A stretch of DNA of 64,000 nucleotides, taken from Pseudomonadota bacterium. Lineage in GTDB: Bacteria; Pseudomonadota; Alphaproteobacteria; Sphingomonadales; Sphingomonadaceae. Below are positions 33,125 through 42,186 of the stretch, piece by piece. The stretch is taken from positions 80,675-144,674 of the forward strand of contig JAEXAW010000034.1 of the NCBI GenBank assembly GCA_023458055.1, read 5' to 3'. Position numbers and translations under genes: made by a program. Within the stretch, counting starts at the first letter, position 1, and each line of letters opens with the position of its first letter. The notes beneath the pieces were generated by a model. That model was not told where the DNA came from, did no database searches, and saw only the letters and a list, made by a program, of their open reading frames with translations.

Positions 33125-33838
33125 ATGAAATCTTATGCCGTGATGGCTGTCTTGTTGCTCGCTAGTGGATGCGTCAAATCGCTTCCTCCTATTCAGACGA
33201 GCGAAAATCTGACCGTGGTGAAAACCGATGCCATGCCGGCACCGGCTCGCGTTGATATGGGGCCTGCCTCGCAAACTTATGTGATCGGAGCATCGGACAA
33301 GCTCAAGATCGACGTTTTTGCCATGGAAAATATGGACCGTGAAGTGCAAGTCGATGCGGCGGGACGCATTGCTTACCCGCTTGTTGGGAGTATCCAGGCG
33401 GCAGGTAAAACGCCGCAGGAATTGTCGACACAGATTGTCGCGGGTCTGAGGCGCAAATATGTTCGCAACCCGGAAGTCACGGTGAACGTGATGGAATCAA
33501 GCAGCCAGTTGATCACTGTTGATGGTCAGGTTGAAAAGCCCGGTGTTTATCCGGTGCTTGGCCGTATGACGTTAATGCGTGCGGTGGCTAGCGCGGGTGG
33601 TGCCTCGGAGAATGCGAAGCTTGATGATGTAGTCGTGTTCCGCGAGGTGGACGGCAAGAAATATGCCGGCCTCTATAATCTCCAAGCGATCCGTCGCGGT
33701 ACATATGCCGATCCGGAACTATTTGCGAATGATGTGGTCGTTATGGGTGATTCTCCCGCGCAGCGTCGCTTCAAGGATTTGATCCAGGCCGCGCCGCTTT
33801 TGACGACGCCTCTCATTATCCTGTTTAATCAATTATAA
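33125..33838 (+). CDS. Outer-membrane polysaccharide export lipoprotein (Wza/OPX)
   Basis: Forms the outer-membrane exit pore for polysaccharide. The signal peptide MKSYAVMAVLLLASGC ends in a lipobox (Cys16). The Poly_export domain starts at YVIGASDKLKIDVFAMENMD (about residues 56-75), followed by two SLBB-like segments with VDAAGRIAYPLVGSIQAAGK and VDGQVEKPGVYPVLGRMT. The length of 237 aa is the short OPX class, which lacks the C-terminal amphipathic helix of E. coli Wza. Directly precedes the Wzc-like kinase gene. Confidence 0.92.
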   Translation: MKSYAVMAVLLLASGCVKSLPPIQTSENLTVVKTDAMPAPARVDMGPASQTYVIGASDKLKIDVFAMENMDREVQVDAAGRIAYPLVGSIQAAGKTPQELSTQIVAGLRRKYVRNPEVTVNVMESSSQLITVDGQVEKPGVYPVLGRMTLMRAVASAGGASENAKLDDVVVFREVDGKKYAGLYNLQAIRRGTYADPELFANDVVVMGDSPAQRRFKDLIQAAPLLTTPLIILFNQL

Positions 33839-33856
33839 AATTGCAGTGAGCCCTGA

Positions 33857-36046
33857 ATGAATATTATCGCCGATACAATGCCAGCGACGGGAGCCGGAGC
33901 GGCTCAGGCTGGTGCCGGGCCCAAGCCTGCTGGTTATTCCGATACGCCGACGGTGCTTCGTTACTGGATGGCAATCAAAAAGCACCGCCTCGGAATTCTG
34001 GCAATTTTGGCGCTCGCTACCGCTTTGGCGATTCTCGCGACATTTTTGATGACGCCATATTATACGGCCGTCAGCCGGATCGAGATCAGCAGGGCTAACG
34101 ACAATGTAACCAACGTTGAAGGTCTGCGCCCGCAAAACGAAAATAATGATCAGGAATTTTACGCGACGCAATACTCCTTGCTCGAAGCGGAAACGATTGC
34201 TCAGCGCGTTGCTCGTGCCCGCAATCTTGCCAATAATGATGCATTCTTTGAAGCTTTCGGCGTTGACCTTAGTGACAGCACGGGGCTGCAGCAGAAATCG
34301 AAAAATCTTTCAGGCGCGGAACGTTCCGGGCGCATGGCACTTGCCACCTCGATATTGCTAGACCATGTTTCTATTTCGCCGGTGCGCGGCTCTAGTCTGG
34401 TAGATGTGAAGTTCAGCAGCCCTGATCCGTCACTGTCGGCGACGATCGCCAATACGTGGGTCTCGGAATATGTCGCTTCAATGCTTGAGCGGAGGTTCGC
34501 TTCGACAGCTGATGCGCGCAAATTTCTTGAAGACAAGCTGGAACAGATGCGTCAACGTCTTGAAGAATCCGAACGCCAGCAGGTGCAATATGCTGACCGT
34601 AATGGAATCATCACGTTGCAGACATCGCAGGATGGGGAAGGGCGCACGACATCGCAGGCAACGCTTGCTTCGGCCAACCTTCAAGCGCTGAATAATGAAC
34701 TTGCCTCGGCAACAGCCGAGCGTATCTCCGCGGAAAGTGTTGCACGCAATTCATCCAAAGCCGACAAGGATAGTTTGCAAAATCCGGCGATTAATGGCTT
34801 GCGTCAGAAGCGCGCCGAGCTTGCTGCCGACTATGCAAAAATGATGGTGCAGTTTGAACCCGGTTATCCGCCCGCCAAGGCGATTGCATCACAGATCGCA
34901 GTGCTTGACAAAAGTATCGCTGCGGAAGAAGCTCGCTTTGGTGCAAGTGCCCAATCACGCTATGCGCAGGCCATGCAGCGTGAGCGCCAGCTTCAGGATA
35001 AGGTCAGCCAACTTAAAGGGCAATTATTGGGCGAGCGCCAGAACTCTATCCAGTATAATATTTATCAGCGCGAAGTCGATACGAACCGGCAATTGTATGA
35101 CTCCCTCTTGCAGCGCTATAAGGAAATTGGCGTTGCTGGTGTCGGGAGCAACAACATCTCGGTGGTTGATCCGGCGCAGGTGCCGACTTCGCCGTCCAGT
35201 CCGAACCTTCCGCTTAACATAGCGCTCGCATTGATTGCGGGGCTGGGCCTTGCAGGGCTGTATGTTTTCGTTGCGGAGCAAATCGATCAGACCGTGAGCA
35301 ATCCGGACGATATCCAGCATCGTCTTGGCCTGTCGACCTTGGGCGTTGTTCCGACGATCAACCCGGAGGAGTTCGAAAAATCGACTTCGGACAAGAAGTC
35401 GGTCTTGTGGGAGGCATATCAGGCGCTCCGCACCAACATGTCCTTCCTCACCGACCATGGCGTACCGCGATCCTTCCAGGTTACCAGTACAAGACCGAAC
35501 GAGGGGAAGAGTACGTCGGCCTATATGTTGGGTAAAGTTCTGGCGGCTAACGGTAAGACAGTACTCATCATCGACTCCGATATGCGTAACCCGTCGATGC
35601 ACAAGATCTTTGAAACGCATAACAACGCAGGGCTCAGCAATTTTCTGGCGGGTGAGGATAATCTCAATACGCTTGTCCAGCCGACAGCCGACGCCGGCGT
35701 CAGCTTGATGCCGGCGGGGCCGATCCCTCCCAACCCCGCAGAGCTTCTCAGTAACAACCGGTTGCCCGAGCTGATTGAACTGCTCAAAGGGCGGTATAAC
35801 TATGTTGTGATTGACTCCCCGCCAGTACTCGGCCTTGCCGATGCTCCTCTCATCTCGCGTGCGGTGGAAGGTGTTGTGTACACCATTGAGGCCAATGGCG
35901 CGAAGATCAAGGGCATCGAGTCCGCCCTGCAGCGACTGCAAATGGCCCGCGCTACAATCTTCGGTGCCATTTTGTCGAAACACGACAATAAAAACGCCCA
36001 ATATGGCTATGGCTATGGCTATGAATATGAATATGGCGAACGCTGA
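33857..36046 (+). CDS. Wzc-like polysaccharide co-polymerase and tyrosine kinase
   Basis: Inner-membrane protein controlling polymer length and export, 729 aa. A first membrane helix (about residues 50-70) precedes a Wzz domain and a long periplasmic coiled coil (about 210-390). The second helix (about 455-475) is followed by the cytoplasmic BY-kinase with Walker A PNEGKST (Lys551), Walker A' LIIDSDMRNP and Walker B YVVIDSPPVLGLADA. The tail YGYGYGYEYEYGER is the expected autophosphorylation cluster. Kinase and co-polymerase are in one chain, as in proteobacterial PCP-2a proteins. Pairs with the preceding OPX protein. Confidence 0.95.
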   Translation: MNIIADTMPATGAGAAQAGAGPKPAGYSDTPTVLRYWMAIKKHRLGILAILALATALAILATFLMTPYYTAVSRIEISRANDNVTNVEGLRPQNENNDQEFYATQYSLLEAETIAQRVARARNLANNDAFFEAFGVDLSDSTGLQQKSKNLSGAERSGRMALATSILLDHVSISPVRGSSLVDVKFSSPDPSLSATIANTWVSEYVASMLERRFASTADARKFLEDKLEQMRQRLEESERQQVQYADRNGIITLQTSQDGEGRTTSQATLASANLQALNNELASATAERISAESVARNSSKADKDSLQNPAINGLRQKRAELAADYAKMMVQFEPGYPPAKAIASQIAVLDKSIAAEEARFGASAQSRYAQAMQRERQLQDKVSQLKGQLLGERQNSIQYNIYQREVDTNRQLYDSLLQRYKEIGVAGVGSNNISVVDPAQVPTSPSSPNLPLNIALALIAGLGLAGLYVFVAEQIDQTVSNPDDIQHRLGLSTLGVVPTINPEEFEKSTSDKKSVLWEAYQALRTNMSFLTDHGVPRSFQVTSTRPNEGKSTSAYMLGKVLAANGKTVLIIDSDMRNPSMHKIFETHNNAGLSNFLAGEDNLNTLVQPTADAGVSLMPAGPIPPNPAELLSNNRLPELIELLKGRYNYVVIDSPPVLGLADAPLISRAVEGVVYTIEANGAKIKGIESALQRLQMARATIFGAILSKHDNKNAQYGYGYGYEYEYGER

Positions 36047-36052
36047 TCGGCA

Positions 36053-37249
36053 ATGAATATGGGGAATAAATTAATTAAGGGCACCGCGATTGCTGTCGCG
36101 CTGTTCCTTGCATATTCCAGTGCTGTTTTTGCATTTCGTTCGGCGGGGCCGGCTGTGCCGAATTCCCTGGCCCAATATCACCCGGCAGGCGGGTCGGATT
36201 ATGATCGCTTTCTAGGGCGGGCCTTGGCCGGTGCTGCGGCTCAAAACAAAGCTATGCCGGATACATTGCCATCAGAGCTGATTCAGATTGCGACGGCCGA
36301 GTTTAAATCGAACCCTACCGCAGGCAATGCGGTGGCGATCATGGCATTCGCTAAAAAGGACGAAGATCGGGCTCGACTGATGGGATATGCCGAGCGCCTG
36401 TCGAAACGCAACTTGGCCGTTAACGGCTGGTGGATCGAAAATTACGCTAAATCCAATGATTTAAAAGCTATTCTGGGCATTTATGACCGCATCCTAAGAG
36501 GAAGCGCGGGCTCGCAGGACGCGGCTATCGGCGCGCTGATAGCGTCTCTGGCGCGCGGCGAATTCGTTGCCCCTATGACCGATATGTTGGCGAAAAATCC
36601 GCCGTGGGCCCCACAATTTTGGCGAGCGGCAATCTATGATGCCAAAGCTTTGACGAATGTGGCAGCGGTGCGTTCGGCGCTGTTGGACAAAAAGGTCAAA
36701 GATCAAGGCTTTCATGATGATGTTTTGATCAGCAATCTCGTCAATATAGGCGCTTATTCTGAGGCAGAAACGCTATACAAGCGCCTCGCTGAAGCTGACC
36801 AAGTTGATGGCGCGGTCGAACTGGTCCGCAATTCGGATTTTACGAAACCGAGTAAATACTTTCCTTTCGATTGGGCCTTGCAATCCGATGGCGACGTTTC
36901 TGCTACCATTGACGCCCATCGCGGAACGCTTGAGTTATCGTCCATCGGGAAAAATGGCAAAGCTCTGGCGCGCCAATTGATTGCTAATCCGCGTGGGCGC
37001 GCTGACATTATTGTCCAATTTGCCAATGGCGCACAAAATTTCGATCGTGTGCAGATCCGGCTTTATTGTGCAAGCGCCCAGCCCGCGACAGGTCTAGCGT
37101 TTAATCCGGCAAAAACGCGAGAGGATTATGCAGTCTCCTTGGACGGCATGGCATGCCCCTATATCTGGCTGGAAATTGCTGATCGCACATCAATGGAAAG
37201 CGGCGCTTTCGATACGGCTATCCGTCAGCTATCCGTTCGACGGAATTAG
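36053..37249 (+). CDS. Unknown exported protein of the polysaccharide locus, 398 aa
   Basis: Not recognised by name. One N-terminal hydrophobic segment (residues 11-28, a signal anchor) is followed by an Ala-rich helical region of about 220 residues with TPR-like periodicity (NPTAGNAVAIMAFAKKDED, YSEAETLYKRLAEAD). A C-terminal part of about 150 residues appears beta-rich (GTLELSS, ADIIVQF, FDRVQIRLYC, CPYIWLEI) and may be a carbohydrate-binding sandwich. The start lies seven bases after the kinase stop, so it belongs to the export operon. A periplasmic scaffold or synthesis-regulating protein is likely. Confidence 0.72.
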   Translation: MNMGNKLIKGTAIAVALFLAYSSAVFAFRSAGPAVPNSLAQYHPAGGSDYDRFLGRALAGAAAQNKAMPDTLPSELIQIATAEFKSNPTAGNAVAIMAFAKKDEDRARLMGYAERLSKRNLAVNGWWIENYAKSNDLKAILGIYDRILRGSAGSQDAAIGALIASLARGEFVAPMTDMLAKNPPWAPQFWRAAIYDAKALTNVAAVRSALLDKKVKDQGFHDDVLISNLVNIGAYSEAETLYKRLAEADQVDGAVELVRNSDFTKPSKYFPFDWALQSDGDVSATIDAHRGTLELSSIGKNGKALARQLIANPRGRADIIVQFANGAQNFDRVQIRLYCASAQPATGLAFNPAKTREDYAVSLDGMACPYIWLEIADRTSMESGAFDTAIRQLSVRRN

Positions 37250-37264
37250 CCTTAACGCGCCCGC

Positions 37265-38266
37265 ATGAAACTCTCACCCATCATCATATTTTTCCTCTCG
37301 CTGCTGGCGAGCCTACTCGTTCTTGTTATTGAACGGCTCGTCGGCATTGATATGTATTTTCACCCTGATGCGCTGACTTATTTGCAGACATCAGGAATGA
37401 TTGTGCGGCTCATTGAAATCAACGGTTTCATGAATGCGTTGAATAATGGCTATTACATCATGGTGTGGGCACTCAATTACAACCCGACACTACTGATATC
37501 TATCAATATTTTTCTGTTTTGCCTAACTAACATGATATTATATGCCGCTTACGAAAAACTGTCTGCGGTGCCAGGCTTGTTCCGGAGCAATAGCACTTTT
37601 CTTTTCCTTCTCGTGATATTGAACCCTTATCGGCTGCATATTTCCTCGCATATCCTGAAGGATACGGTAATCATATTTTTTTATATCGCGGCGGTCTGTT
37701 CGATCGTGGCGGGGGGAAGGTTCGCGTACGCAAAATATATTGCGCCTTTGTTGGTCTTTCGTCTTGTTTCGGCCCTTTATTTCGTCGTCTTCTTAAACCG
37801 TAAGCTGTTGTACGCGACCATTGTTATTGGACTCATCATCGCGGTCATATTTGGCGATCTGCTCACCGAAAGGTTGCTGGAGCTTAATGATACCGAATTG
37901 TCGTTTCGCGAGTTTGACAACGTCCCTACCTTCAAAAATTTGGGAATTATTGGTGTGGTCATTCGCGCGCTGGTGTGGCCGCTATTTGTCTTGTCCGGGG
38001 CCTATCTTGTTATCAGCCCGGCTGTCCTTTACATCCCGCTCGCCGTCGGTGTCGCGTTGTTACAGATATGGTCGTTCGTCAGCTTCCGTCGTCCCGCTAT
38101 CACACTGGAGGCTTACACGGTATTAGGTTTGCTGTCCGTACTCGCACCGGGCTTTGTCAGCTACAACCGTTATTGCCTCCCCGTAGTGGTGGCTATGCCT
38201 ATCCTGGTTATGATCCGTGAATATATCAGCTTGAAGCAAAAGCAGGAGAAGCTTTTATATGCTTAA
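37265..38266 (+). CDS. Polytopic membrane protein, candidate second polysaccharide polymerase
   Basis: 333 aa with about eight or nine hydrophobic helices and few charged residues. The loop FHPDALTYLQTSG, the NPYRLHISSHILKDT segment and the overall layout resemble EpsG/Wzy-type polymerases, but no firm motif can be claimed. It overlaps the following acyltransferase gene by eight bases and sits between the unknown 398-residue protein and the acyltransferase. An acyl- or flippase-like role cannot be excluded. Confidence 0.65.
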   Translation: MKLSPIIIFFLSLLASLLVLVIERLVGIDMYFHPDALTYLQTSGMIVRLIEINGFMNALNNGYYIMVWALNYNPTLLISINIFLFCLTNMILYAAYEKLSAVPGLFRSNSTFLFLLVILNPYRLHISSHILKDTVIIFFYIAAVCSIVAGGRFAYAKYIAPLLVFRLVSALYFVVFLNRKLLYATIVIGLIIAVIFGDLLTERLLELNDTELSFREFDNVPTFKNLGIIGVVIRALVWPLFVLSGAYLVISPAVLYIPLAVGVALLQIWSFVSFRRPAITLEAYTVLGLLSVLAPGFVSYNRYCLPVVVAMPILVMIREYISLKQKQEKLLYA

Positions 38267-38957
38267 AGCGATTATGAACAGCGTCATCCGAAAGCTTGGA
38301 AGACCGGATTATGCCATTGACGATGGAATATCGTCATTGGACTTGATCGAAATTATATGGGGACGTGCCGTACAAGCGTTGCGGGGGATGTGGTTGCGCT
38401 GGAGATTAGGCAGAGCGCGGGGCGTTCTGTTTGTCGGCAAGGGCGTCAATATTAAGCATAAGCGGTCAGTTTATCTGGGCCGTAACTGCACGATAGACGA
38501 CGGCGTGATTATTAATGCTCTTGCGCGCAAAGGCATGCATTTTGGTGACAATCTAACGTTACGCCAGAATGTAATTATCGATGGTGCAGGTGTGATCCGC
38601 GATATCGGCGAAGGGCTGGTTGTCGGTGACCGTGTCGGCATATCGCAGAACTGCTTTGTTCAGGTCCGCGGACCGGTAAAAATCGGAAGCGATGTCATAT
38701 TGGGTCCCTATGTTCGGATCTTTTCGGAAAATCACAAGTTTGACGATCCGAATATCCCGATTAACCAGCAAGGGGAAACACGGACAGGGGTGGTCATTGG
38801 GGACGGAGTGTGGATCGGCTCCGGTGCAACTATCCTCGACGGTGTCGAAATCGGCCGCAACTCTGTCATTGCCGCGGGCTCGGTCGTAACGAAGTCCGTG
38901 CCCGATTACAGTGTAGTTGCCGGAATACCTGCAAAAATCATCAAGTCACTAAAATAG
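38259..38957 (+). CDS. Left-handed beta-helix (hexapeptide) O-acyltransferase
   Basis: Acetyl- or other acyl-CoA-dependent transferase that probably decorates a sugar of the polymer, 232 aa. Hexapeptide repeats are evident (LGRNCTIDDGVIINA, VKIGSDVILGPYVRI, VVIGDGVWIGSGATILDGVEIGRNSVIAAGSVV, split here by the reader as successive coils). HKFDDPNIPIN carries the likely catalytic His, and the product ends in the usual GIPAKIIKSL. It resembles WcaF/CysE-like enzymes of capsule loci. It overlaps the preceding membrane protein gene, and the next gene begins 12 bases later. Confidence 0.87.
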   Translation: MLKAIMNSVIRKLGRPDYAIDDGISSLDLIEIIWGRAVQALRGMWLRWRLGRARGVLFVGKGVNIKHKRSVYLGRNCTIDDGVIINALARKGMHFGDNLTLRQNVIIDGAGVIRDIGEGLVVGDRVGISQNCFVQVRGPVKIGSDVILGPYVRIFSENHKFDDPNIPINQQGETRTGVVIGDGVWIGSGATILDGVEIGRNSVIAAGSVVTKSVPDYSVVAGIPAKIIKSLK

Positions 38958-38968
38958 AAATTACAGCT

Positions 38969-40033
38969 GTGAAAAAGAAAATCGCCATCATCGGATCCGT
39001 CGGCCTGCCTGCCAGCTATGGTGGTTGGGAGACGCTGGTCAATTTTCTAACCGAAGAATTATCGGCCGATTATGACATCACCGTCTATTGCAGCGGGAAG
39101 AAATATGACGAGCGTTTGGATTCATTCAACGGTGCCCGCTTGGAATATGTCGAACTAGACGCCAACGGCGCGCAGAGCATACCCTACGACATTGTCAGCA
39201 TGTGGCGGGCGCGGCATCATGATACCACGCTGGTTCTCGGTGTCTCGGGCTGTATGGCGCTTCCCTTCTTCAAGCTGTTCACTCGTCCCAAATATGTCGT
39301 TAATCCTGATGGGATTGAGTGGCGTCGGGAAAAATGGGGCACCTTGGCTAAAGCGGTTTTAAAGCTCTCAGAGGCGATCGCTGTAAAATGGGGCGACGTT
39401 ATCGTTTCCGATAATGTTGGAATACAGGACTATATTCGGGAAGCCTACGGGCGCGAGAGCGTATTTATTCCCTATGGCGCGGATCATGTAGAGAAAACCG
39501 CCTTGAAAGTCCGCGGGACGAATCCGCTGGGCCGACCCTACGCGTTCAAAGTCGCGCGGATCGAGCCGGAAAATAATGTGCATACCATTTTGGCTGCTTT
39601 TGCCAGACAGACAAAGTTTGATCTCGTTATTATCGGTAACTGGGCAAACAGCGAATATGGAAAGCGGCTCAAGGAAGACTATTCCAAATATGAGCATATC
39701 CATTTGTTCAATCCGATCTATGATAGCAACGAGCTCAATAAATATCGCGCGAATGCTGCTATTTACGTCCACGGCCATTCCGCAGGCGGGACAAATCCAT
39801 CCCTTGTCGAAGCGATGTACTTGGGGCTTCCCATTTTAGCCAAAAATGTGAACTACAACGTCAAGACGACCGATGGTGCTGCTATCTATTTCGATGATGA
39901 AGAGAGCTTGGTATCCGCAGTGGAGACATTGGATACCGAACGGTTGGCCGATATGGCCTCCCGATTAAAGCAAATCGCCGAGCGTGATTATGTTTGGTCA
40001 CGGGTCGCGCAATCCTATGCGCAGCTTTTCTAG
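38969..40033 (+). CDS. DUF1972 family glycosyltransferase (GT4-like, rhamnosyltransferase type)
   Basis: Adds a sugar, possibly rhamnose, to the growing lipid-linked repeat unit. The DUF1972 N-terminus is clear: IIGSVGLPASYGGWETLV. The GT-B C-terminal half contains ARIEPENN, NPIYDSNELNKYRANA and the donor-site region HGHSAGGTNPSLVEAM. The GTG start (KKKIAIIGS) gives 354 aa. A longer frame reads back inside the acyltransferase gene and has no family likeness. It is the only separate glycosyltransferase in the locus, so other transferases may lie elsewhere. Confidence 0.87.
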   Translation: MKKKIAIIGSVGLPASYGGWETLVNFLTEELSADYDITVYCSGKKYDERLDSFNGARLEYVELDANGAQSIPYDIVSMWRARHHDTTLVLGVSGCMALPFFKLFTRPKYVVNPDGIEWRREKWGTLAKAVLKLSEAIAVKWGDVIVSDNVGIQDYIREAYGRESVFIPYGADHVEKTALKVRGTNPLGRPYAFKVARIEPENNVHTILAAFARQTKFDLVIIGNWANSEYGKRLKEDYSKYEHIHLFNPIYDSNELNKYRANAAIYVHGHSAGGTNPSLVEAMYLGLPILAKNVNYNVKTTDGAAIYFDDEESLVSAVETLDTERLADMASRLKQIAERDYVWSRVAQSYAQLF

Positions 40034-41257
40034 ATGACAGCCATCCCCCCTCCGCCTTTGGTCATTACCGGTGCTACCGGTTATATTGGCCGATCCTTGG
40101 TTCCGGCCCTAGTTGCCAAGGGCTACCCCGTGACCGTGGTTGGTCGTGATAAATTAAGGCTCGCGAATACGTTCCCTGGCCAACCCTCGCTGTCCTACGA
40201 CGAGTTATGGGGCAGTAAGTTTGACGATGCTATATTGATCAATCTTGCGACGATGAACAATAATCAGGCTGGATCGGCGGAAGAGTTCCAGGCAGCTAAT
40301 GCTGCATTGCCACAACGGCTTGCCAATTATGCGGCGCAGCACGGTTTTAAGCGTATGATCCACTTGACCTCGTTTCACAGTGAAGAGGCCGTGCGAGACG
40401 ATGCTTATGCGCATTCCAAGCGTGCAGGGGAGTTAGCGCTCGCCGAGAGGGGGGCGCTACCTGTCCAGCTGCTGCGGCTGCCAGCCGTTTATAAAGCAGG
40501 GGAGTATCAGGGGAAACTTGCCATTGTTGGCAGGGTGCCCGGATTTCTTCAGTCACCGTTGATCGGCGCGCTCTCCGCTCTGAGGCCGACCGTTAACGTC
40601 CAGCAGGTAGTGGAAAAAATCGCGGCATTGCTTGAGCAGCCCGTTGACCCTGTGCGCCGGGATGAGTTTGCGCGCGACAAAGAAAGTTTTGCTTACCGTT
40701 TTCTAAAGCGGACCATGGATTTGGGCTTCGCATTCGGCGTGCTGATCTTCTTCTGGTGGGCATTGCTCTTGGCGGCCGTTGCGATCCGGATCAATTCGAA
40801 GGGGCCTGCGCTTTTCAAGCAAGTACGCGTGGGACAGTATCAAAAGCCGTTTCTATGTTATAAATTTCGCACTATGTCGCTCGGGACCGAACAAGTCGGT
40901 TCTCATATGGTCGCGGCTTCTGCGATCACCTCGGTAGGCGGCTTTCTGCGTCGCACCAAGATTGATGAATTACCCCAAATCTGGAATCTCATTAAGGGCG
41001 ATCTCTCCCTTGTGGGACCGCGACCGTGCTTGCCCAATCAAGGTGAAGTCATTGCGTGGCGCGAACGCTACGGGGTTTATGCCGTTCCGCCAGGGATAAC
41101 TGGCCTCGCACAAATCCGCGACATTGATATGAGCATGCCGGAAGAGCTCGCGATTGCAGATGCAGAATATATGCGTCAACGAACCATCATTATGGATATC
41201 AAGATTTTCCTCGCTACCATTTTTGGAGCGGGGCAAGGTGACCGCGTGATTCAGTGA
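40034..41257 (+). CDS. Fused NAD-dependent epimerase and initiating sugar-phosphate transferase
   Basis: Two activities in one 407-aa chain. Residues 1-210 are a short SDR domain (TGATGYIGRSL; HSKRAGELALAE provides a YAHSKR YxxxK pair). Residues about 220-407 are a PglC/WbaP-type phosphoglycosyltransferase: KRTMDLGF (225 on), a membrane hairpin (about 233-255), CYKFRTM, DELPQIWNLIKGDLSLVGPRP and the PPGITGLAQI block. The second part should transfer a sugar phosphate to undecaprenyl phosphate, starting the repeat unit; the first may modify or reduce that sugar nucleotide (C4 reduction of the 4-keto product of the dehydratase at 27 kb is one option). It starts on the base after the upstream stop. 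Confidence 0.9.
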   Translation: MTAIPPPPLVITGATGYIGRSLVPALVAKGYPVTVVGRDKLRLANTFPGQPSLSYDELWGSKFDDAILINLATMNNNQAGSAEEFQAANAALPQRLANYAAQHGFKRMIHLTSFHSEEAVRDDAYAHSKRAGELALAERGALPVQLLRLPAVYKAGEYQGKLAIVGRVPGFLQSPLIGALSALRPTVNVQQVVEKIAALLEQPVDPVRRDEFARDKESFAYRFLKRTMDLGFAFGVLIFFWWALLLAAVAIRINSKGPALFKQVRVGQYQKPFLCYKFRTMSLGTEQVGSHMVAASAITSVGGFLRRTKIDELPQIWNLIKGDLSLVGPRPCLPNQGEVIAWRERYGVYAVPPGITGLAQIRDIDMSMPEELAIADAEYMRQRTIIMDIKIFLATIFGAGQGDRVIQ

Positions 41258-41313
41258 ACCGGCTGACTTGACGATATGGTCCGCGTTCAAAAACTGATTT
41301 GAAAGGGTGTAAT

Positions 41314-42186
41314 ATGAAGGGCATAATCTTGGCTGGCGGCACGGGCAGCCGGCTGCATCCTGCGACTCTGGCGGTAAACAAGCAGTTGCTGCCGGTTTAC
41401 GACAAGCCGATGATCTATTACCCCTTGTCCACCCTAATGCTGGCCAAAATCAGAGAAATCCTGGTCATTTCTTCGCCGGAATATCTCGATAATTACCGCA
41501 ATCTGTTCGGCACGGGAGAGGCTTATGGCCTCGATATAAGTTATGCGGTGCAAGAGAAGCCGGAGGGGCTTGCTCAAGCATTTTTGATCGGCGAAGAGTT
41601 TGTTGGCGACAGCAGCGTATCTCTCGTTCTGGGAGACAATATTTTCTACGGGGCGGGTTTTCCGGTCCTGCTGGCCAATGCGTCCGGGCGCACCGATGGC
41701 GCGACAATTTTTGCCTATCACGTGGAAGATCCCAAAGCTTATGGTGTGGTTGAGTTGAATGCCGAAGGGAAAGCGGTATCAATTGAGGAAAAGCCTGCTC
41801 ATCCGAAATCCAACCTCGCGGTTACAGGCCTTTATTTTTACGATAAGCATGTGACCGAATATGCGAAGCAGGTGAAACCATCAGCGCGGGGTGAGCTTGA
41901 AATCACTGATCTCAACCGTATTTACATGGAGCGCGGCGAACTATTTGTAGAGCAAATGGGACGCGGCTTTGCGTGGCTCGATACCGGAACGCACGACAGC
42001 TTGGTCGAAGCGTCAGAGTTTGTGCGGGTGATCCAAAATCGAACGGGCATGCAGATCGGCTGTCTTGAAGATATTGCCTTCCGGAACGGCTTTATTACTG
42101 TAGACCAATTGATGGCGCGCGGGCGGTTGTTCGAAAAGACCAGCTACGGTCGTTACCTGATCAATATCGCCGAACAGCATCAGTGA
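41314..42186 (+). CDS. rfbA: Glucose-1-phosphate thymidylyltransferase
   Basis: First step of dTDP-L-rhamnose synthesis. The signature GIILAGGTGSRLHP at the N-terminus, QLLPVYDKPMIYYPLS, VLGDNIFYG, EEKPAHPKS and GRGFAWLDTGTHDSL are all present; the length of 290 aa is normal. The internal ATG was chosen because AAAGGG lies ten bases before it and it gives the family start; a TTG 15 bases upstream is less likely. It is detached from rfbCDB by nine genes. Its stop overlaps the GTG start of the next membrane protein. Confidence 0.96.
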   Translation: MKGIILAGGTGSRLHPATLAVNKQLLPVYDKPMIYYPLSTLMLAKIREILVISSPEYLDNYRNLFGTGEAYGLDISYAVQEKPEGLAQAFLIGEEFVGDSSVSLVLGDNIFYGAGFPVLLANASGRTDGATIFAYHVEDPKAYGVVELNAEGKAVSIEEKPAHPKSNLAVTGLYFYDKHVTEYAKQVKPSARGELEITDLNRIYMERGELFVEQMGRGFAWLDTGTHDSLVEASEFVRVIQNRTGMQIGCLEDIAFRNGFITVDQLMARGRLFEKTSYGRYLINIAEQHQ

